In this document: piece after piece, positions 51,728 to 61,376 of the stretch | Layout: every line of letters begins with the position of its first letter | Position numbering within the stretch: the stretch's first letter is position 1 | Assembly (NCBI GenBank): GCA_964523885.1 | Contig: CAZFYX010000094.1 | Coordinates: 1-64,000 of the forward strand | From: SHXO01 sp964523885 | Lineage (GTDB): Bacteria > Pseudomonadota > Gammaproteobacteria > Burkholderiales > SHXO01 | Reading direction: 5' to 3' | Length of the DNA stretch: 64,000 nucleotides | Translations under genes and position numbers: made by a program | The notes under the pieces: generated by a model | Seen by the model: the letters and a program-made list of their open reading frames with translations, nothing else | Told to the model about the DNA's origin: nothing | Database searches by the model: none

Positions 51728-53638
51728 ATGTTCGATCTGGTCAAGAGCCACAAGGTCATCATCGGGATCATCCTGTTCCTGGTCTCGGTTCCGTTCGCGT
51801 TCTTCGGCATCGACTTCTACTTCCGCGGCGGTGACTCGGCCGGGCAGGTGGCCAGGGTAGGGGGTGTCCCGATCTCGCCGGTGGAGTACGAGAAGGCGCT
51901 CCAGCAACGCCAGGAGCAGCTGCGCCAGCAGATGCAGGGCCGGGCCGACGCCCAGCTGCTCAACAGCCCCGAGGTGCGCCGTGCGGTCCTGGGTCAGCTG
52001 GTGGACGAGCGGCTGCTGTACACCGCCGCAGTCGAGGCCGGGATCTCGGTCTCCGCCGAGGAACTGCAGAAGGTGATCGCGAGCATTCCCGCCTTCCGCG
52101 ACAACGGCGGACAGGGGGCATTCTCGCGCCAGCTCTACGAGGCTGCGCTGCGCTCGCAGAACATGACCGAGGCGGGCTTCGAGGCGATGCTGCGCCGCGA
52201 CCTGATCCTCAACCGCGCCCGCGGCACGCTGGCTGCCACGGCGTTCATGCCCGCGTCCGTGCTCGATCGTCTCTACCGCCTGCGCGGCGAGCAACGCGAG
52301 GTGAGCCAGGAGGTGTTCGCGCCGCAGGCCTATCTCTCGAAGGTCAAGGTCGATCCGGCCGAGGCCCAGGCCTACTACGACGGCCACAAGGCGCAGTTCC
52401 GCATCCCCGAGAAGGTCAAGGTCGAATACGCGCTGCTCTCGCTGGACCGCGTGCTGCAGCAGGTCCAGGTCACGCCCGAGCAGATCAAGCAGTACTACGA
52501 GGAGCGCCGCGCACAGTTCGAGACGCCGGAGGAGCGGCGCGCCCGCCACATCCTCATCTCCGCGCCGACCAGCGCCAGCGCCGAGCAGAAGGCCAAGGCG
52601 AAGGCGAAGGCCGAGGCGCTGGCTGCCGAAGTGCGCAAGGCGCCGAAGACATTCGCGGAGGTCGCCAAGAAGAACTCCGAGGATCCGGGCTCGGCGGCCG
52701 AGGGCGGCGACCTCGGCTTCTTCCCGCGCGGCCGGATGGTCAAGCCGTTCGACGAGGCGATCTTCGCCGCCAAGCCCGGCGACATCGTCGGACCCATCGA
52801 GACCCAGTACGGCTACCACGTGATCCAGCTCGAGGAGATCAAGTCGGGCGGCACGGGCCCCGGGTTCGAAGCGGTGAAGGCGCAGGCGGAGGCCGACCTG
52901 AAGAAGGCCGAAGCCGGACGCAGGTTCGCGGAGGCCGCCGAGGGCTTCAGCAACGTGATCTACGAGCAGCCCGACAGCCTGGAGCCGGCCGTCAAGCAGT
53001 TCGGCCTGGTGGTGCAGAAGAGCAACTGGATCAGCCGGGAGGGCGGTGCCCCGGAGGATCCGCTACTGAACAACCAGAAGTTCCTCACTGCGGTGTTCAC
53101 CGACGACGTCCTGAAGGACCACCGCAACTCCGAGGCCGTGGAGATCGCGCCCAACGTGCTGGTCGCCGCACGCGTGATCGAGCACGAGGCGGCCAAGGAG
53201 CGCCCGTTCGCGGAGGTGCAGGCCGCCATCGTCCAGCAGCTGACCCGCGAGAAGGCGGCCAAGCTGGCGCGGGAAGCCGGCGAGGCCCGGCTGGCGCAAC
53301 TGCGCAAGGGAGAGGGCGGCGGCGGCACCTGGACCGCACCGCAGCTGGTGTCGCGCGAGCGCCTGGGCGACCTGCAGCCCGACGCCGCCCGTGCCGTGTT
53401 CAGTGCGGAGACCGCGAAGCTGCCCAGTTACGCCGGCGCCCCGGTCGACGATCGCTACATCGTCTACCGCATCAGCAAGGTGGTGGACGGCCCGGCCATC
53501 TCGCCGGAGGAGCGCAAGGCGCTCACGCGCCAGATCGACCAGGCCGCAGGGATGGAGGCCGGCAGCGCCAGCCTGGAGAGCCTGCGCAAGCGCATCGACG
53601 TGAAGATCAATCAGAAGCTGCTTCAGCCGAATGGCTGA
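51728..53638 (+). CDS. ppiD: Periplasmic chaperone PpiD (SurA-like, membrane-anchored)
   Basis: 636 residues. An N-terminal membrane anchor (MFDLVKSHKVIIGIILFLVS and onward to about 34) is followed by a SurA_N-like chaperone region, a parvulin PPIase domain (about 260-385; ARHILISAPTSA, FPRGRMVKPFDEAIFAAKPG, YGYHVIQLEEIKSG) and a C-terminal chaperone part. It helps outer-membrane and exported proteins fold at the inner-membrane exit. In many PpiD proteins the parvulin domain is inactive; here the motifs look fairly complete. ATG at 51728. The lon-hupB-ppiD order is conserved. Confidence 0.93.
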   Translation: MFDLVKSHKVIIGIILFLVSVPFAFFGIDFYFRGGDSAGQVARVGGVPISPVEYEKALQQRQEQLRQQMQGRADAQLLNSPEVRRAVLGQLVDERLLYTAAVEAGISVSAEELQKVIASIPAFRDNGGQGAFSRQLYEAALRSQNMTEAGFEAMLRRDLILNRARGTLAATAFMPASVLDRLYRLRGEQREVSQEVFAPQAYLSKVKVDPAEAQAYYDGHKAQFRIPEKVKVEYALLSLDRVLQQVQVTPEQIKQYYEERRAQFETPEERRARHILISAPTSASAEQKAKAKAKAEALAAEVRKAPKTFAEVAKKNSEDPGSAAEGGDLGFFPRGRMVKPFDEAIFAAKPGDIVGPIETQYGYHVIQLEEIKSGGTGPGFEAVKAQAEADLKKAEAGRRFAEAAEGFSNVIYEQPDSLEPAVKQFGLVVQKSNWISREGGAPEDPLLNNQKFLTAVFTDDVLKDHRNSEAVEIAPNVLVAARVIEHEAAKERPFAEVQAAIVQQLTREKAAKLAREAGEARLAQLRKGEGGGGTWTAPQLVSRERLGDLQPDAARAVFSAETAKLPSYAGAPVDDRYIVYRISKVVDGPAISPEERKALTRQIDQAAGMEAGSASLESLRKRIDVKINQKLLQPNG

Positions 53639-53650
53639 CGCCGCGGGCGT

Positions 53651-53740
53651 CAGGCTCTAGGCCCCAGGCGCGAGACGCCAGAAAAATCGCACGGCGACAC
53701 GCATTACATCTGGCGTCTAGGGCCTAGGGCCTAGGGCCTG
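53651..53740. repeat. Family-B two-armed heptamer repeat (B5)
   Basis: Left arm CAGGCTCTAGGCCCCAGGCG then CGAGACGCCAGA (53651-53682); right arm TCTGGCGTCTAGGGCCTAGG then GCCTAGGGCCTG (53709-53740). The spacer is AT-richer (AAAAATCGC, ACACGCATTACA). It lies between the convergent ppiD and fabI genes. Confidence 0.88.
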
Positions 53741-53779
53741 CTGGAGTGAGGCTCGACCGCGTCGAACCTCACTCCAGCA
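53739..53779. repeat. 18-bp inverted repeat across the fabI stop codon
   Basis: Left arm TGCTGGAGTGAGGCTCGA, loop CCGCG, right arm TCGAACCTCACTCCAGCA: 17 of 18 pairs match. Read on the minus strand the first arm contains the last fabI codons and the stop; the second is an inverted copy next to repeat B5. No T tract. Confidence 0.88.
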
Positions 53780-54554
53780 CCCCGAACGCCACGCTGCTGA
53801 ACCCCGCATCCACGTAGATCACCTGCCCGGTGATCCCGCTCGACAGTCCGCTGCACAGGAATGCGGCGGTGTCGCCCACCTCCTCGGTGGTGACATTGCG
53901 CCGCATCGGCGCGACCTTCTCGTTGTAGGCGAGGATCTTCCCGAACCCGCCGATGCCGGCAGCGGCCAGGGTCTTGATCGGTCCGGCCGAGATGGCGTTG
54001 ACGCGGATGCCCTTCGGACCCAGGCTGTAGGCCATGTAGCGCATGTTCGCCTCCAGGCTCGCCTTGGCCACGCCCATGACGTTGTAGTTGGGCATCGAGC
54101 GCTCGGCGCCCAGGTAGGACAGGGTGACCAGGGCAGCCGGCCGGCCCTCCATCATCGGCAGCCCGCGCTTGGCCAGCGCGGCGAAGCTGTAGCTGCTGAT
54201 GTCGTGCGAGATCCGGAACGCTTCGCGGCTCACGTTCTCGAGGTAGTCGCCGGCCAGCGCCTCGCGCGGGGCGAAGGCGATCGAGTGGATGATCCCGTCG
54301 AGCCCGTCCCACCGCGCGCCCAGCCCTTCGAACAGCTGGTCGATCTCGGCATCGTTGGTCACGTCGCAGGGGAACACCAGCTCGTTGCCGAACTCCCTGG
54401 CCAGTGTGAGGACGCGGTCCTTCACGCCCTCGCCCTGGTAGGTGAAGGCGAGCGTCGCGCCCTCGCGCGCCATGGAGCGTGCAATGCCATAGGCGATCGA
54501 GCGGTTGCTCAGCATGCCGGTGACGAGGATCTTCTTGCCCTGCAGAAAGCCCAT
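53769..54554 (-). CDS. fabI: Enoyl-[acyl-carrier-protein] reductase (NADH) FabI
   Basis: Final reduction of fatty-acid elongation, 261 residues. SDR-type fold with the FabI variants: cofactor motif LVTGMLSNRSIAYGIARSM, catalytic Tyr pair and Lys in LSYLGAERSMPNYNVMGVAK, and the substrate loop GPIKTLAAAGIGGFGKIL. It is the known triclosan/isoniazid-type target family; no resistance change can be judged by eye. It ends with VLE and the stop lies in an 18-bp inverted repeat. It is divergent from the ABC importer genes. Confidence 0.96.
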   Translation of the reverse strand: MGFLQGKKILVTGMLSNRSIAYGIARSMAREGATLAFTYQGEGVKDRVLTLAREFGNELVFPCDVTNDAEIDQLFEGLGARWDGLDGIIHSIAFAPREALAGDYLENVSREAFRISHDISSYSFAALAKRGLPMMEGRPAALVTLSYLGAERSMPNYNVMGVAKASLEANMRYMAYSLGPKGIRVNAISAGPIKTLAAAGIGGFGKILAYNEKVAPMRRNVTTEEVGDTAAFLCSGLSSGITGQVIYVDAGFSSVAFGVLE

Positions 54555-54671
54555 GGCGGACTCCGTGACGTAAAGGCGAGATTATAGAGATTCCCCATTC
54601 CGGGGCGGGTGTGCTGCGGCGCGACGACGAAAGCCCCGCATCGGCCCATTTCGATCGGGTACACTCGCCGC

Positions 54672-56864
54672 ATGTGGCATCTGGTGCGAGCCTTCGTCCT
54701 GTGCGCCGCGCTGGTCACCGGCGGCTGCGGGGAGCCTTGGAACAACCCCTATCCGGTCTCCGACCGGAACGCCAACATCCTCTACAGCTCGTTCTTCGAC
54801 CGCCCCAAGCACCTCGATCCGGTGCAGTCGTACTCCGAGAACGAGTACGCGTTCATCGCCAACATCTACATGCCGCCGCTGCAGTATCACTACCTGAAGC
54901 GGCCCTACGAGCTGGTGCCTCTCGCCAGCGACGGCATGCCGGTCGCGCGCTACTTCGACGGGCAGGACCGGGAACTGCCCGACGATGCGCCCGCCAGCCA
55001 GATCGCCTATGCCGTCTACGAGATCCGCATCAGGCCGGGCTTCAAGTACCAGCCGCACCCGGCCTTCGCGCTCGGCCCGGACGGGAAGCCGCCGTATGCC
55101 CGGCTCACGCCGGAGCAGGTGCAAGGCATCCGCACCCTGGGCGACTTCGCGCAGACCGGCACGCGCGAAGTGGTCGCCGCCGACTACGTCTACCAGCTCA
55201 AGCGCCTCGCGAACCCGCGGCTGCACTCCCCGATCCTCGGCCTGATGAGCGAGTACATCGTGGGACTGAAGGAGTATGCCGGTGAGATGCAGGCACTGGG
55301 CAAGCGGACTCCGCCCGGCGAGCTGATCGACCTGGAGAGCCGCGAGATCAGCGGCGTCCGCGCCGTTGACCGCTATACCTACACCATCCGGATCAAGGGC
55401 AAGTACCCGCAATTCACCTACTGGCTGGCCATGCCGTTCTTCGCCCCGATTCCGGTCGAGGCGGACCGCTTCTACGCGCAGCCCGGGCTGGCCGAGCGCA
55501 ACATCAACTTCGACTGGTATCCGGTGGGCAGCGGCCCGTACATGCTCGCGGTGAACAATCCCAACCGCGAGATGGTGCTGGCACGCAACCCGAACTTCCC
55601 GGGCGAACCCTATCCCTCGGAGGGGGAGCCGGGCGATGCCGCGGCCGGGTTGCTGAAGGATGCCGGCAAGCCGATGCCGTTCATCGACAAGGTGGTGTTC
55701 AGCCGGGAGAAGGAGAGCATCCCCTACTGGAACAAGTTCCTGCAGGGCTATTACGATGCCTCGGGGATCAGCTCGGACAACTTCGACCAGGTGATCCAGA
55801 TCACCGGCACCGGCGACGTGGAGCTCACCCCGGAGATGCGCGCGCAGGGCATCGACCTGCAGACCTCCGTGGCTGCCTCGATCTCGTACATCGGCTTCAA
55901 CATGCTCGACCCGGTGGTCGGCGGCGATTCCGCAAAGCCGGGTGACGCCGAACGCGCGCGCAAGCTGCGCCAGGCGATCTCGATCGCACTGGACCAGGAG
56001 GATTTCATCTCGATCTTCCTCAACGGTCGTGGCATCGCGGCGCAGGGGCCGCTTCCCCCGGGCATCTTCGGCTATCGCGAGGGCGAGGCGGGGATCAACC
56101 GGTACATGTACGACTGGGCCAATGGCGAGCCGCGCCGCAAGTCGCGCGAGTACGCGCAACAGCTGCTGGCCGAAGCCGGCTACGCCAACGGCATCGACAA
56201 GGCGACCGGCAAGCCGCTGACCATCTACTTCGACAGCACGCTCAACGGCGTGGGCGCGAAGCCGCGCACCGACTGGCTGATCAAGCAGCTGGCCAAGATC
56301 GACGTGCAGCTGGTGATGCGCAACACCGACTACAACCGCTTCCAGGACAAGATGCGCAAGGGCACGGCACAGCTGTACTACTGGGGCTGGAACGCCGACT
56401 ACCCGGATCCGGAGAACTTCCTGTTCCTGTTCCACGGGCCGCAGGCGAAAGCGAAGTTCAGCGGCGAGAATGCGTCGAACTACATGAACCCCGAGTTCGA
56501 CACGCTGTTCGAGCGGATGCGCGAGACCGGCAATGGCCCGGAGCGCCAGGAGCTGGTCGACCAGCTGGTCGAGATGCTGCGGCGGGACGCGCCCTGGGCC
56601 GGTGGTTTCCACGCCAAGGACTATGCCCTGGCCCAGCAGTGGGTGTACAACCGCAAGCCCAACAAGATGGCCAACAACACCCTGAAGTACCAGCGGATCG
56701 ATCCCGTGCTGCGCGAGGGGCTGCGCGACCGGTGGAACCGGCCGGTGCTGTGGCCGGCGGCGCTGCTGCTGCTGCTCGTCGCAGCGAGCCTGGTGCCGGC
56801 GGTGCGCGTGTACCGCCGCCGGGAGCGCGCCGGGGCGCTGGCCGGGCAGCGGGAAGGGGCGTAG
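54672..56864 (+). CDS. Oligopeptide-type ABC transporter substrate-binding lipoprotein with C-terminal membrane segment
   Basis: 730 residues of the SBP_bac_5 (OppA/DppA/YejA) class. A lipobox (AALVTGGC, Cys near 19) gives a lipid anchor; the two-lobed binding domain covers about 25-690 (WYPVGSGPYMLAVNN, YYWGWNADYPDPENFLFLFH). A hydrophobic helix close to the C-terminus (LWPAALLLLLVAASLVPAVR) with a basic tail is a second, unusual membrane anchor. ATG at 54672 is preferred to an upstream ATG, which lacks a signal peptide. It is first of a four-gene importer operon. Confidence 0.9.
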   Translation: MWHLVRAFVLCAALVTGGCGEPWNNPYPVSDRNANILYSSFFDRPKHLDPVQSYSENEYAFIANIYMPPLQYHYLKRPYELVPLASDGMPVARYFDGQDRELPDDAPASQIAYAVYEIRIRPGFKYQPHPAFALGPDGKPPYARLTPEQVQGIRTLGDFAQTGTREVVAADYVYQLKRLANPRLHSPILGLMSEYIVGLKEYAGEMQALGKRTPPGELIDLESREISGVRAVDRYTYTIRIKGKYPQFTYWLAMPFFAPIPVEADRFYAQPGLAERNINFDWYPVGSGPYMLAVNNPNREMVLARNPNFPGEPYPSEGEPGDAAAGLLKDAGKPMPFIDKVVFSREKESIPYWNKFLQGYYDASGISSDNFDQVIQITGTGDVELTPEMRAQGIDLQTSVAASISYIGFNMLDPVVGGDSAKPGDAERARKLRQAISIALDQEDFISIFLNGRGIAAQGPLPPGIFGYREGEAGINRYMYDWANGEPRRKSREYAQQLLAEAGYANGIDKATGKPLTIYFDSTLNGVGAKPRTDWLIKQLAKIDVQLVMRNTDYNRFQDKMRKGTAQLYYWGWNADYPDPENFLFLFHGPQAKAKFSGENASNYMNPEFDTLFERMRETGNGPERQELVDQLVEMLRRDAPWAGGFHAKDYALAQQWVYNRKPNKMANNTLKYQRIDPVLREGLRDRWNRPVLWPAALLLLLVAASLVPAVRVYRRRERAGALAGQREGA

Positions 56865-56870
56865 CCGGCC

Positions 56871-57848
56871 GTGTTTGCCTACATCGTCAGGCGCGTGCTG
56901 TATGCCATCCCCATCCTGATCGGGGTGAACGTCATCACCTTCCTGCTCTTCTTCGTGGTGAACTCGCCGGACGACATGGCCCGGATGCACCTGGGCCAGA
57001 AGCGCGTGACGCCCGAGGCGATCGAGCGGTGGAAGGCGGACAAGGGGTACGACAAGCCGCTCTTCCTCAACCCGAAGGCCGAGGGCACCGGCAAGCTAGC
57101 CGACACCATCTTCTACACCAAATCGGTGAGCCTGTTCCGCTTCGAGTTCGGCAAGGCGGACGACGGGCGCGACATCGGCTACGAGATCAGCCTGCGCATG
57201 GGGCCGAGCCTCGCCATCGCCGTCCCCAGCCTGCTGGTTGGGCTCGCGTGCTACATCACCTTCGCGCTGAGCCTGGCGTTCTTCCGCGCGACCTACATCG
57301 ATTTCCTCGGCGTGGTCGCCTGTGTCGCGGCGATGTCGATCTCGGGCCTGTTCTACATCATCGGCGGGCAGTACGTGGTCAGCAAGCTGTGGAATCTGGT
57401 GCCGATCTCCGGCTATGGCGACGGACTGGACGCCTGGCGCTTCGTGGTGCTGCCCGCCGCCATCGGCGTGATCGGCGGCATCGGTGCCAGCACCCGCCTG
57501 TACCGCACCATCTTCCTGGAGGAGATCGGCCGCGACTACGTGCGCACGGCCCGGGCCAAGGGCATGACCGAGTGGCGCGTGCTGTTCGGGCACGTGCTGC
57601 GCAACGGCCTCATACCGATCCTGACCGGCGTGGTGGTGGCGATCCCGACGCTGTTCATCGGCAGCCTGGTGCTGGAGTCGTTCTTCGGCATTCCCGGCCT
57701 GGGCAGCTACACGATCGACGCGATCCAGTCCCAGGACTTCATGGTGGTGCGGGCGATGGTGTTCCTCGGCTCGGTGCTCTACATCGTCGGCCTGATCCTC
57801 ACCGACATCTCCTACACCATCGCGGATCCGCGGATCCGCCTGCAGTAG
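56871..57848 (+). CDS. Oligopeptide-type ABC transporter permease (DppB/YejB-like)
   Basis: 325 residues, six membrane segments. It starts VFAYIVRRVLYAIPILIGVN, the classical DppB opening. The EAA cytoplasmic loop is YVRTARAKGMTEWRVLFGHV, which contacts the ATPase. A large loop (about 40-115) between TM1 and TM2 is periplasmic. GTG start six bases after the binding-protein stop. It pairs with the next gene to form the channel. Confidence 0.92.
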   Translation: MFAYIVRRVLYAIPILIGVNVITFLLFFVVNSPDDMARMHLGQKRVTPEAIERWKADKGYDKPLFLNPKAEGTGKLADTIFYTKSVSLFRFEFGKADDGRDIGYEISLRMGPSLAIAVPSLLVGLACYITFALSLAFFRATYIDFLGVVACVAAMSISGLFYIIGGQYVVSKLWNLVPISGYGDGLDAWRFVVLPAAIGVIGGIGASTRLYRTIFLEEIGRDYVRTARAKGMTEWRVLFGHVLRNGLIPILTGVVVAIPTLFIGSLVLESFFGIPGLGSYTIDAIQSQDFMVVRAMVFLGSVLYIVGLILTDISYTIADPRIRLQ

Positions 57849-57862
57849 CGCCTGCGACATCG

Positions 57863-59326
57863 ATGCTTCTCAAGCCCGTCATCCTCTGGACCGATGCACT
57901 GATCTTCGTGCTGGTGGCGGCGGTCGTCGCATTCGCGTGGTACGTGAGCCGCCACGAGCACCTGCGCGTGCCCTGGCGCAAGGTGGCGCGCAGCCGGTAC
58001 GGGATGTCGGCGCTGGTGGTACTGAGCGTGTTCATCGTGGTCGGGCTGCTCGACTCGCTGCACTTCCGGCTGGCGCTGGACAGCCGCAGCAACGACGGGC
58101 GGCCGAACTATTCGGCCGAGGTGCTCAGCGTGTTCGACGTGATCGCAGGACACCTGCGCAGCATGCCCGAGCACACCTATTCTGCGCCGCTGGCGGTATA
58201 CGGGTACGCGAAGGAGACGGTGATCCGGCCCGATGGCATCGAGGCACGCGAGTTTCCCCGGCTGCGCTACGGCGGCGCACACCTGAAGGACCCGGCGACC
58301 GAGCACGTTCCCGACCTGCTGCGGCGAACCCTGGCCGGACTGGGCCTTGCCGCCGTCGCCTGGATCGTGCTGACCATGCTGATCGCTGCCGTGCTGTCCA
58401 AGCATGACGATGGCGGCTTCGGTACCGCGCTCGACGCGATCATGCAGGGACGCACTGCGGTGCCCTGGCGCAGCATGCTGCTGACCGCGGGCGCGCTGCT
58501 GGCGGTGGCGGGGCCGATCGTCGTCCTCAGCGGGCAGTATCACGTGCTGGGCACGGACAAGGTCGGCCAGGACGTCCTCTACGAGTCGCTCAAGAGCATC
58601 CGGACCGGGCTGGTGATCGGCATCCTGACCACGCTGGTCATGCTCCCCTTCGCGGTGCTGCTCGGGATCATGGCCGGCTACTTCCGCGGCTGGATCGACG
58701 ATGCGATCACCTACCTGTACACCACCCTCAACTCGATCCCCAGCGTGCTCCTGATCGCCGCCTTCGTCCTGCTGGTGCAGGCCTGGATGGACGGCCGGCC
58801 GGAGCTGTTCGAGACGGTGACGGAGCGTGCCGACGTGCGCCTGCTGTTCCTGTGCATGATCCTGGGGGTGACCAGCTGGACCGGGCTGTGCCGCCTGCTG
58901 CGCGGCGAGGCGCTCAAGCTGCGCGAGACGGAGTACGTGCAGGCCGCGCGCGCCTTCGGCGTGCACGACTGGCAGATCATCGTCCGGCACCTGGTGCCCA
59001 ACGTCATGCACATCGTGCTGATCGCCGTGGTGATGGACTTCAGCGGGCTGGTGCTGGCCGAGGCGGTGCTGTCCTACGTCGGCGTGGGCGTCGACCCGTC
59101 GATGATCAGCTTCGGCACGATGATCAACAATGCCCGGCTCGAGCTCGCGCGTGATCCCATGGTGTGGTGGTCGCTGGCCGCGGCCTTCGTGTTCATGTTC
59201 CTTCTGGTGCTGTCGGCCAACCTGTTCTCCGACGCCGTGCGCGATGCCTTCGACCCGCGCCTGCGCACGGGCTGGTCGGCCCTGAGCTTCACGCGCCGGC
59301 CCGGCGCCCTGGCCCCCGCACGATGA
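57863..59326 (+). CDS. Oligopeptide-type ABC transporter permease (DppC/YejE-like), extended
   Basis: 487 residues, about 180 longer than classical DppC. The canonical part runs from HVLGTDKVGQDVLYESLKSI (near residue 227) through the EAA loop YVQAARAFGVHDWQIIVRHL to the C-terminus. Before it come two N-terminal membrane segments (near 10-28 and 52-70), a large extracytoplasmic region and two more hydrophobic segments (near 165-185 and 205-222). Such extended permeases occur with long binding proteins like the one at 54672. The stop overlaps the ATPase start (ATGA). Confidence 0.9.
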   Translation: MLLKPVILWTDALIFVLVAAVVAFAWYVSRHEHLRVPWRKVARSRYGMSALVVLSVFIVVGLLDSLHFRLALDSRSNDGRPNYSAEVLSVFDVIAGHLRSMPEHTYSAPLAVYGYAKETVIRPDGIEAREFPRLRYGGAHLKDPATEHVPDLLRRTLAGLGLAAVAWIVLTMLIAAVLSKHDDGGFGTALDAIMQGRTAVPWRSMLLTAGALLAVAGPIVVLSGQYHVLGTDKVGQDVLYESLKSIRTGLVIGILTTLVMLPFAVLLGIMAGYFRGWIDDAITYLYTTLNSIPSVLLIAAFVLLVQAWMDGRPELFETVTERADVRLLFLCMILGVTSWTGLCRLLRGEALKLRETEYVQAARAFGVHDWQIIVRHLVPNVMHIVLIAVVMDFSGLVLAEAVLSYVGVGVDPSMISFGTMINNARLELARDPMVWWSLAAAFVFMFLLVLSANLFSDAVRDAFDPRLRTGWSALSFTRRPGALAPAR

Positions 59327-61362
59327 ACCCGACGAACCCCGACGCCATCCTCGAGGTCCGCAACCTCTCCACCTGGCTGGAGACCGCCAAGGGCACGGTG
59401 CGCGCGGTGGACGGCGCGTCCTTCTCGATTGCACGCGGCGAGACCTTCGCCCTGGTGGGCGAATCGGGCTGCGGCAAGTCGATGACCGCGCTGTCGATCA
59501 TGCGGCTGCTGCCCGACGCCGGCCACGTGGTGAGCGGCAGCGTGCACCTCGGCGGCAAGGACCTGCTCGAGTTGCCCGAGAGCCGGATGCGCGACGTGCG
59601 CGGCACGCAGCTCTCGATGATCTTCCAGGAGCCGGCCACCAGCCTGAACCCGGTCCTGACGGTGGCGGACCAGATCATGGAGGTGCTCGCGCAGCACGCC
59701 GGCGTGCGCGGCGTGGCGGCGCGCGCACGGGCGGCCGAGCTCATGCAGCAGGTCGGCATCGCCGACTGCGCGCGGTGCCTGGATTCGTTTCCGTTCCAGC
59801 TGTCCGGGGGAATGAAGCAGCGGGTGATGATCGCGGTCGCGCTTGCCTGTCACCCTGCGCTGCTGATCGCCGACGAGCCGACCACGGCGTTGGACGTGAC
59901 CATCCAGTCGCAGGTGCTCGACCTGCTGCGCGGCCTGCAGCGCACGGCCGGCATGTCGATCCTGCTCATCACCCACGACCTCGGGGTCGTGTCGGAGGTC
60001 GCGCACCGGGTGGCGGTGATGTACGCGGGCGAGATCGTCGAGACCGCGCCCAGGGAGCGGTTCTTCGCCGCGCCGGCACACCCCTATTCGCGCAAGCTGT
60101 TCGAGGCGCTGCCCGGCACTGCAGCCCGCGAGAGGGGGCTGGCGGTGATCCCGGGTTCGGTCCCGCCGCTCACGCGGGAGTTTGCCGGCTGCCGATTTGC
60201 CGACCGCTGCGACCACGCCACCGCGCACTGTCGCAGCACGCTCCCGCCGCTCGTCGACCTGGGCGAGGGGCAGCAGGTGCGCTGTCACCTGTACGCCGAA
60301 GGCGGGAGCCGGGTGCGCGGCGCGCAAAGCGCGACCAGCACGGGCGCGCCGGGTGCCGGTGTTGCAGCACAGAGCGCCAGCCTGCTGCGCGTCGAGGGCC
60401 TGAAGGTCTACTTCCCGATCCGCAAGGGCGTGTTCAAGCGGATCGTCGGGCAGGTGCGCGCCGTCGATGGCGTAGACCTGGAGATCCCGTCACACCGCAC
60501 GCTTGCCCTGGTGGGCGAGTCGGGGTGCGGCAAGACCACCGTCGGGCGCGGGCTGCTGCACCTGCTGCCGCTCACCGGCGGCCGCGTGCTGTTCGAGGGG
60601 AGCGACCTGGCGCACCTGAGCGCCGGGCAGCTGCGCGCGCGGCGCAAGGACATCCAGATCATCTTCCAGGATCCGTACGCATCGCTCAACCCGCGCATGC
60701 GCGTGATGGAAATCGTGGAGGAGGGCATGGCCGCGCTCGGCATCGGCAGCTGCGGCAGCGACCGGCAGGCGCGCGTGGATCGCATCCTGGAGCAGGTCGG
60801 GCTGTCGCCCGACATGAAGCAGCGCTACCCCCACGAGTTCTCGGGCGGGCAGCGGCCGCGCATCGCCATCGCGCGGGCGCTGGCGGTGGAGCCCAAGCTG
60901 ATCGTGTGCGACGAGCCGACCAGCGCGCTCGACGTTTCGGTGCAGGCCCAGATCCTGAACCTGCTGAAGGACCTGCAGACGCGCCTGGGGCTGTCCTACC
61001 TGTTCATCACGCACAACATCTCGGTGGTCGAGTTCATCGCGGACCGGGTTGCGGTGATGTACCTGGGGCGCATCGTGGAGCGCGGGCCGGTGGAGGAAGT
61101 GCTGAACCGGCCACGGCACCCGTACACCCGCGCGCTGCTGTCAGCGGTGCCGATGATCGAGCGCTCCGCCCGAAGCGAGGTGATCAGGCTGAAGGGCGAG
61201 CCGCCGTCGCCGGTGAATCCACCGTCGGGCTGCCATTTCCATCCGCGCTGCCCCAGTGCGATGCCGCAGTGCGCGCAGCAGTATCCGGATGCGCGCGCGG
61301 CCGGCGAGGATCACACTGTCTGTTGTCACCTGGAACAGCCGGCTCGGGCCGGCGGGCGCTGA
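59323..61362 (+). CDS. Oligopeptide-type ABC transporter ATPase, two fused domains (YejF-like)
   Basis: 679 residues holding both nucleotide-binding domains. Domain 1 (about 5-330): Walker A GESGCGKSMT, signature LSGGMKQRV, Walker B LLIADEPTTALD. Domain 2 (about 365-670): Walker A GESGCGKTTVGRG, signature FSGGQRPRIAIARAL, LIVCDEPTSALD. Each ends with the oligopeptide-type Cys motif (CRFADRCDHA and CHFHPRCPSA). The second signature has Pro where Gln is usual (GQRQR). It energises the importer formed with the two permeases and binding protein upstream. Confidence 0.92.
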   Translation: MNPTNPDAILEVRNLSTWLETAKGTVRAVDGASFSIARGETFALVGESGCGKSMTALSIMRLLPDAGHVVSGSVHLGGKDLLELPESRMRDVRGTQLSMIFQEPATSLNPVLTVADQIMEVLAQHAGVRGVAARARAAELMQQVGIADCARCLDSFPFQLSGGMKQRVMIAVALACHPALLIADEPTTALDVTIQSQVLDLLRGLQRTAGMSILLITHDLGVVSEVAHRVAVMYAGEIVETAPRERFFAAPAHPYSRKLFEALPGTAARERGLAVIPGSVPPLTREFAGCRFADRCDHATAHCRSTLPPLVDLGEGQQVRCHLYAEGGSRVRGAQSATSTGAPGAGVAAQSASLLRVEGLKVYFPIRKGVFKRIVGQVRAVDGVDLEIPSHRTLALVGESGCGKTTVGRGLLHLLPLTGGRVLFEGSDLAHLSAGQLRARRKDIQIIFQDPYASLNPRMRVMEIVEEGMAALGIGSCGSDRQARVDRILEQVGLSPDMKQRYPHEFSGGQRPRIAIARALAVEPKLIVCDEPTSALDVSVQAQILNLLKDLQTRLGLSYLFITHNISVVEFIADRVAVMYLGRIVERGPVEEVLNRPRHPYTRALLSAVPMIERSARSEVIRLKGEPPSPVNPPSGCHFHPRCPSAMPQCAQQYPDARAAGEDHTVCCHLEQPARAGGR

Positions 61363-61376
61363 GCGCGAGAGCGCGA

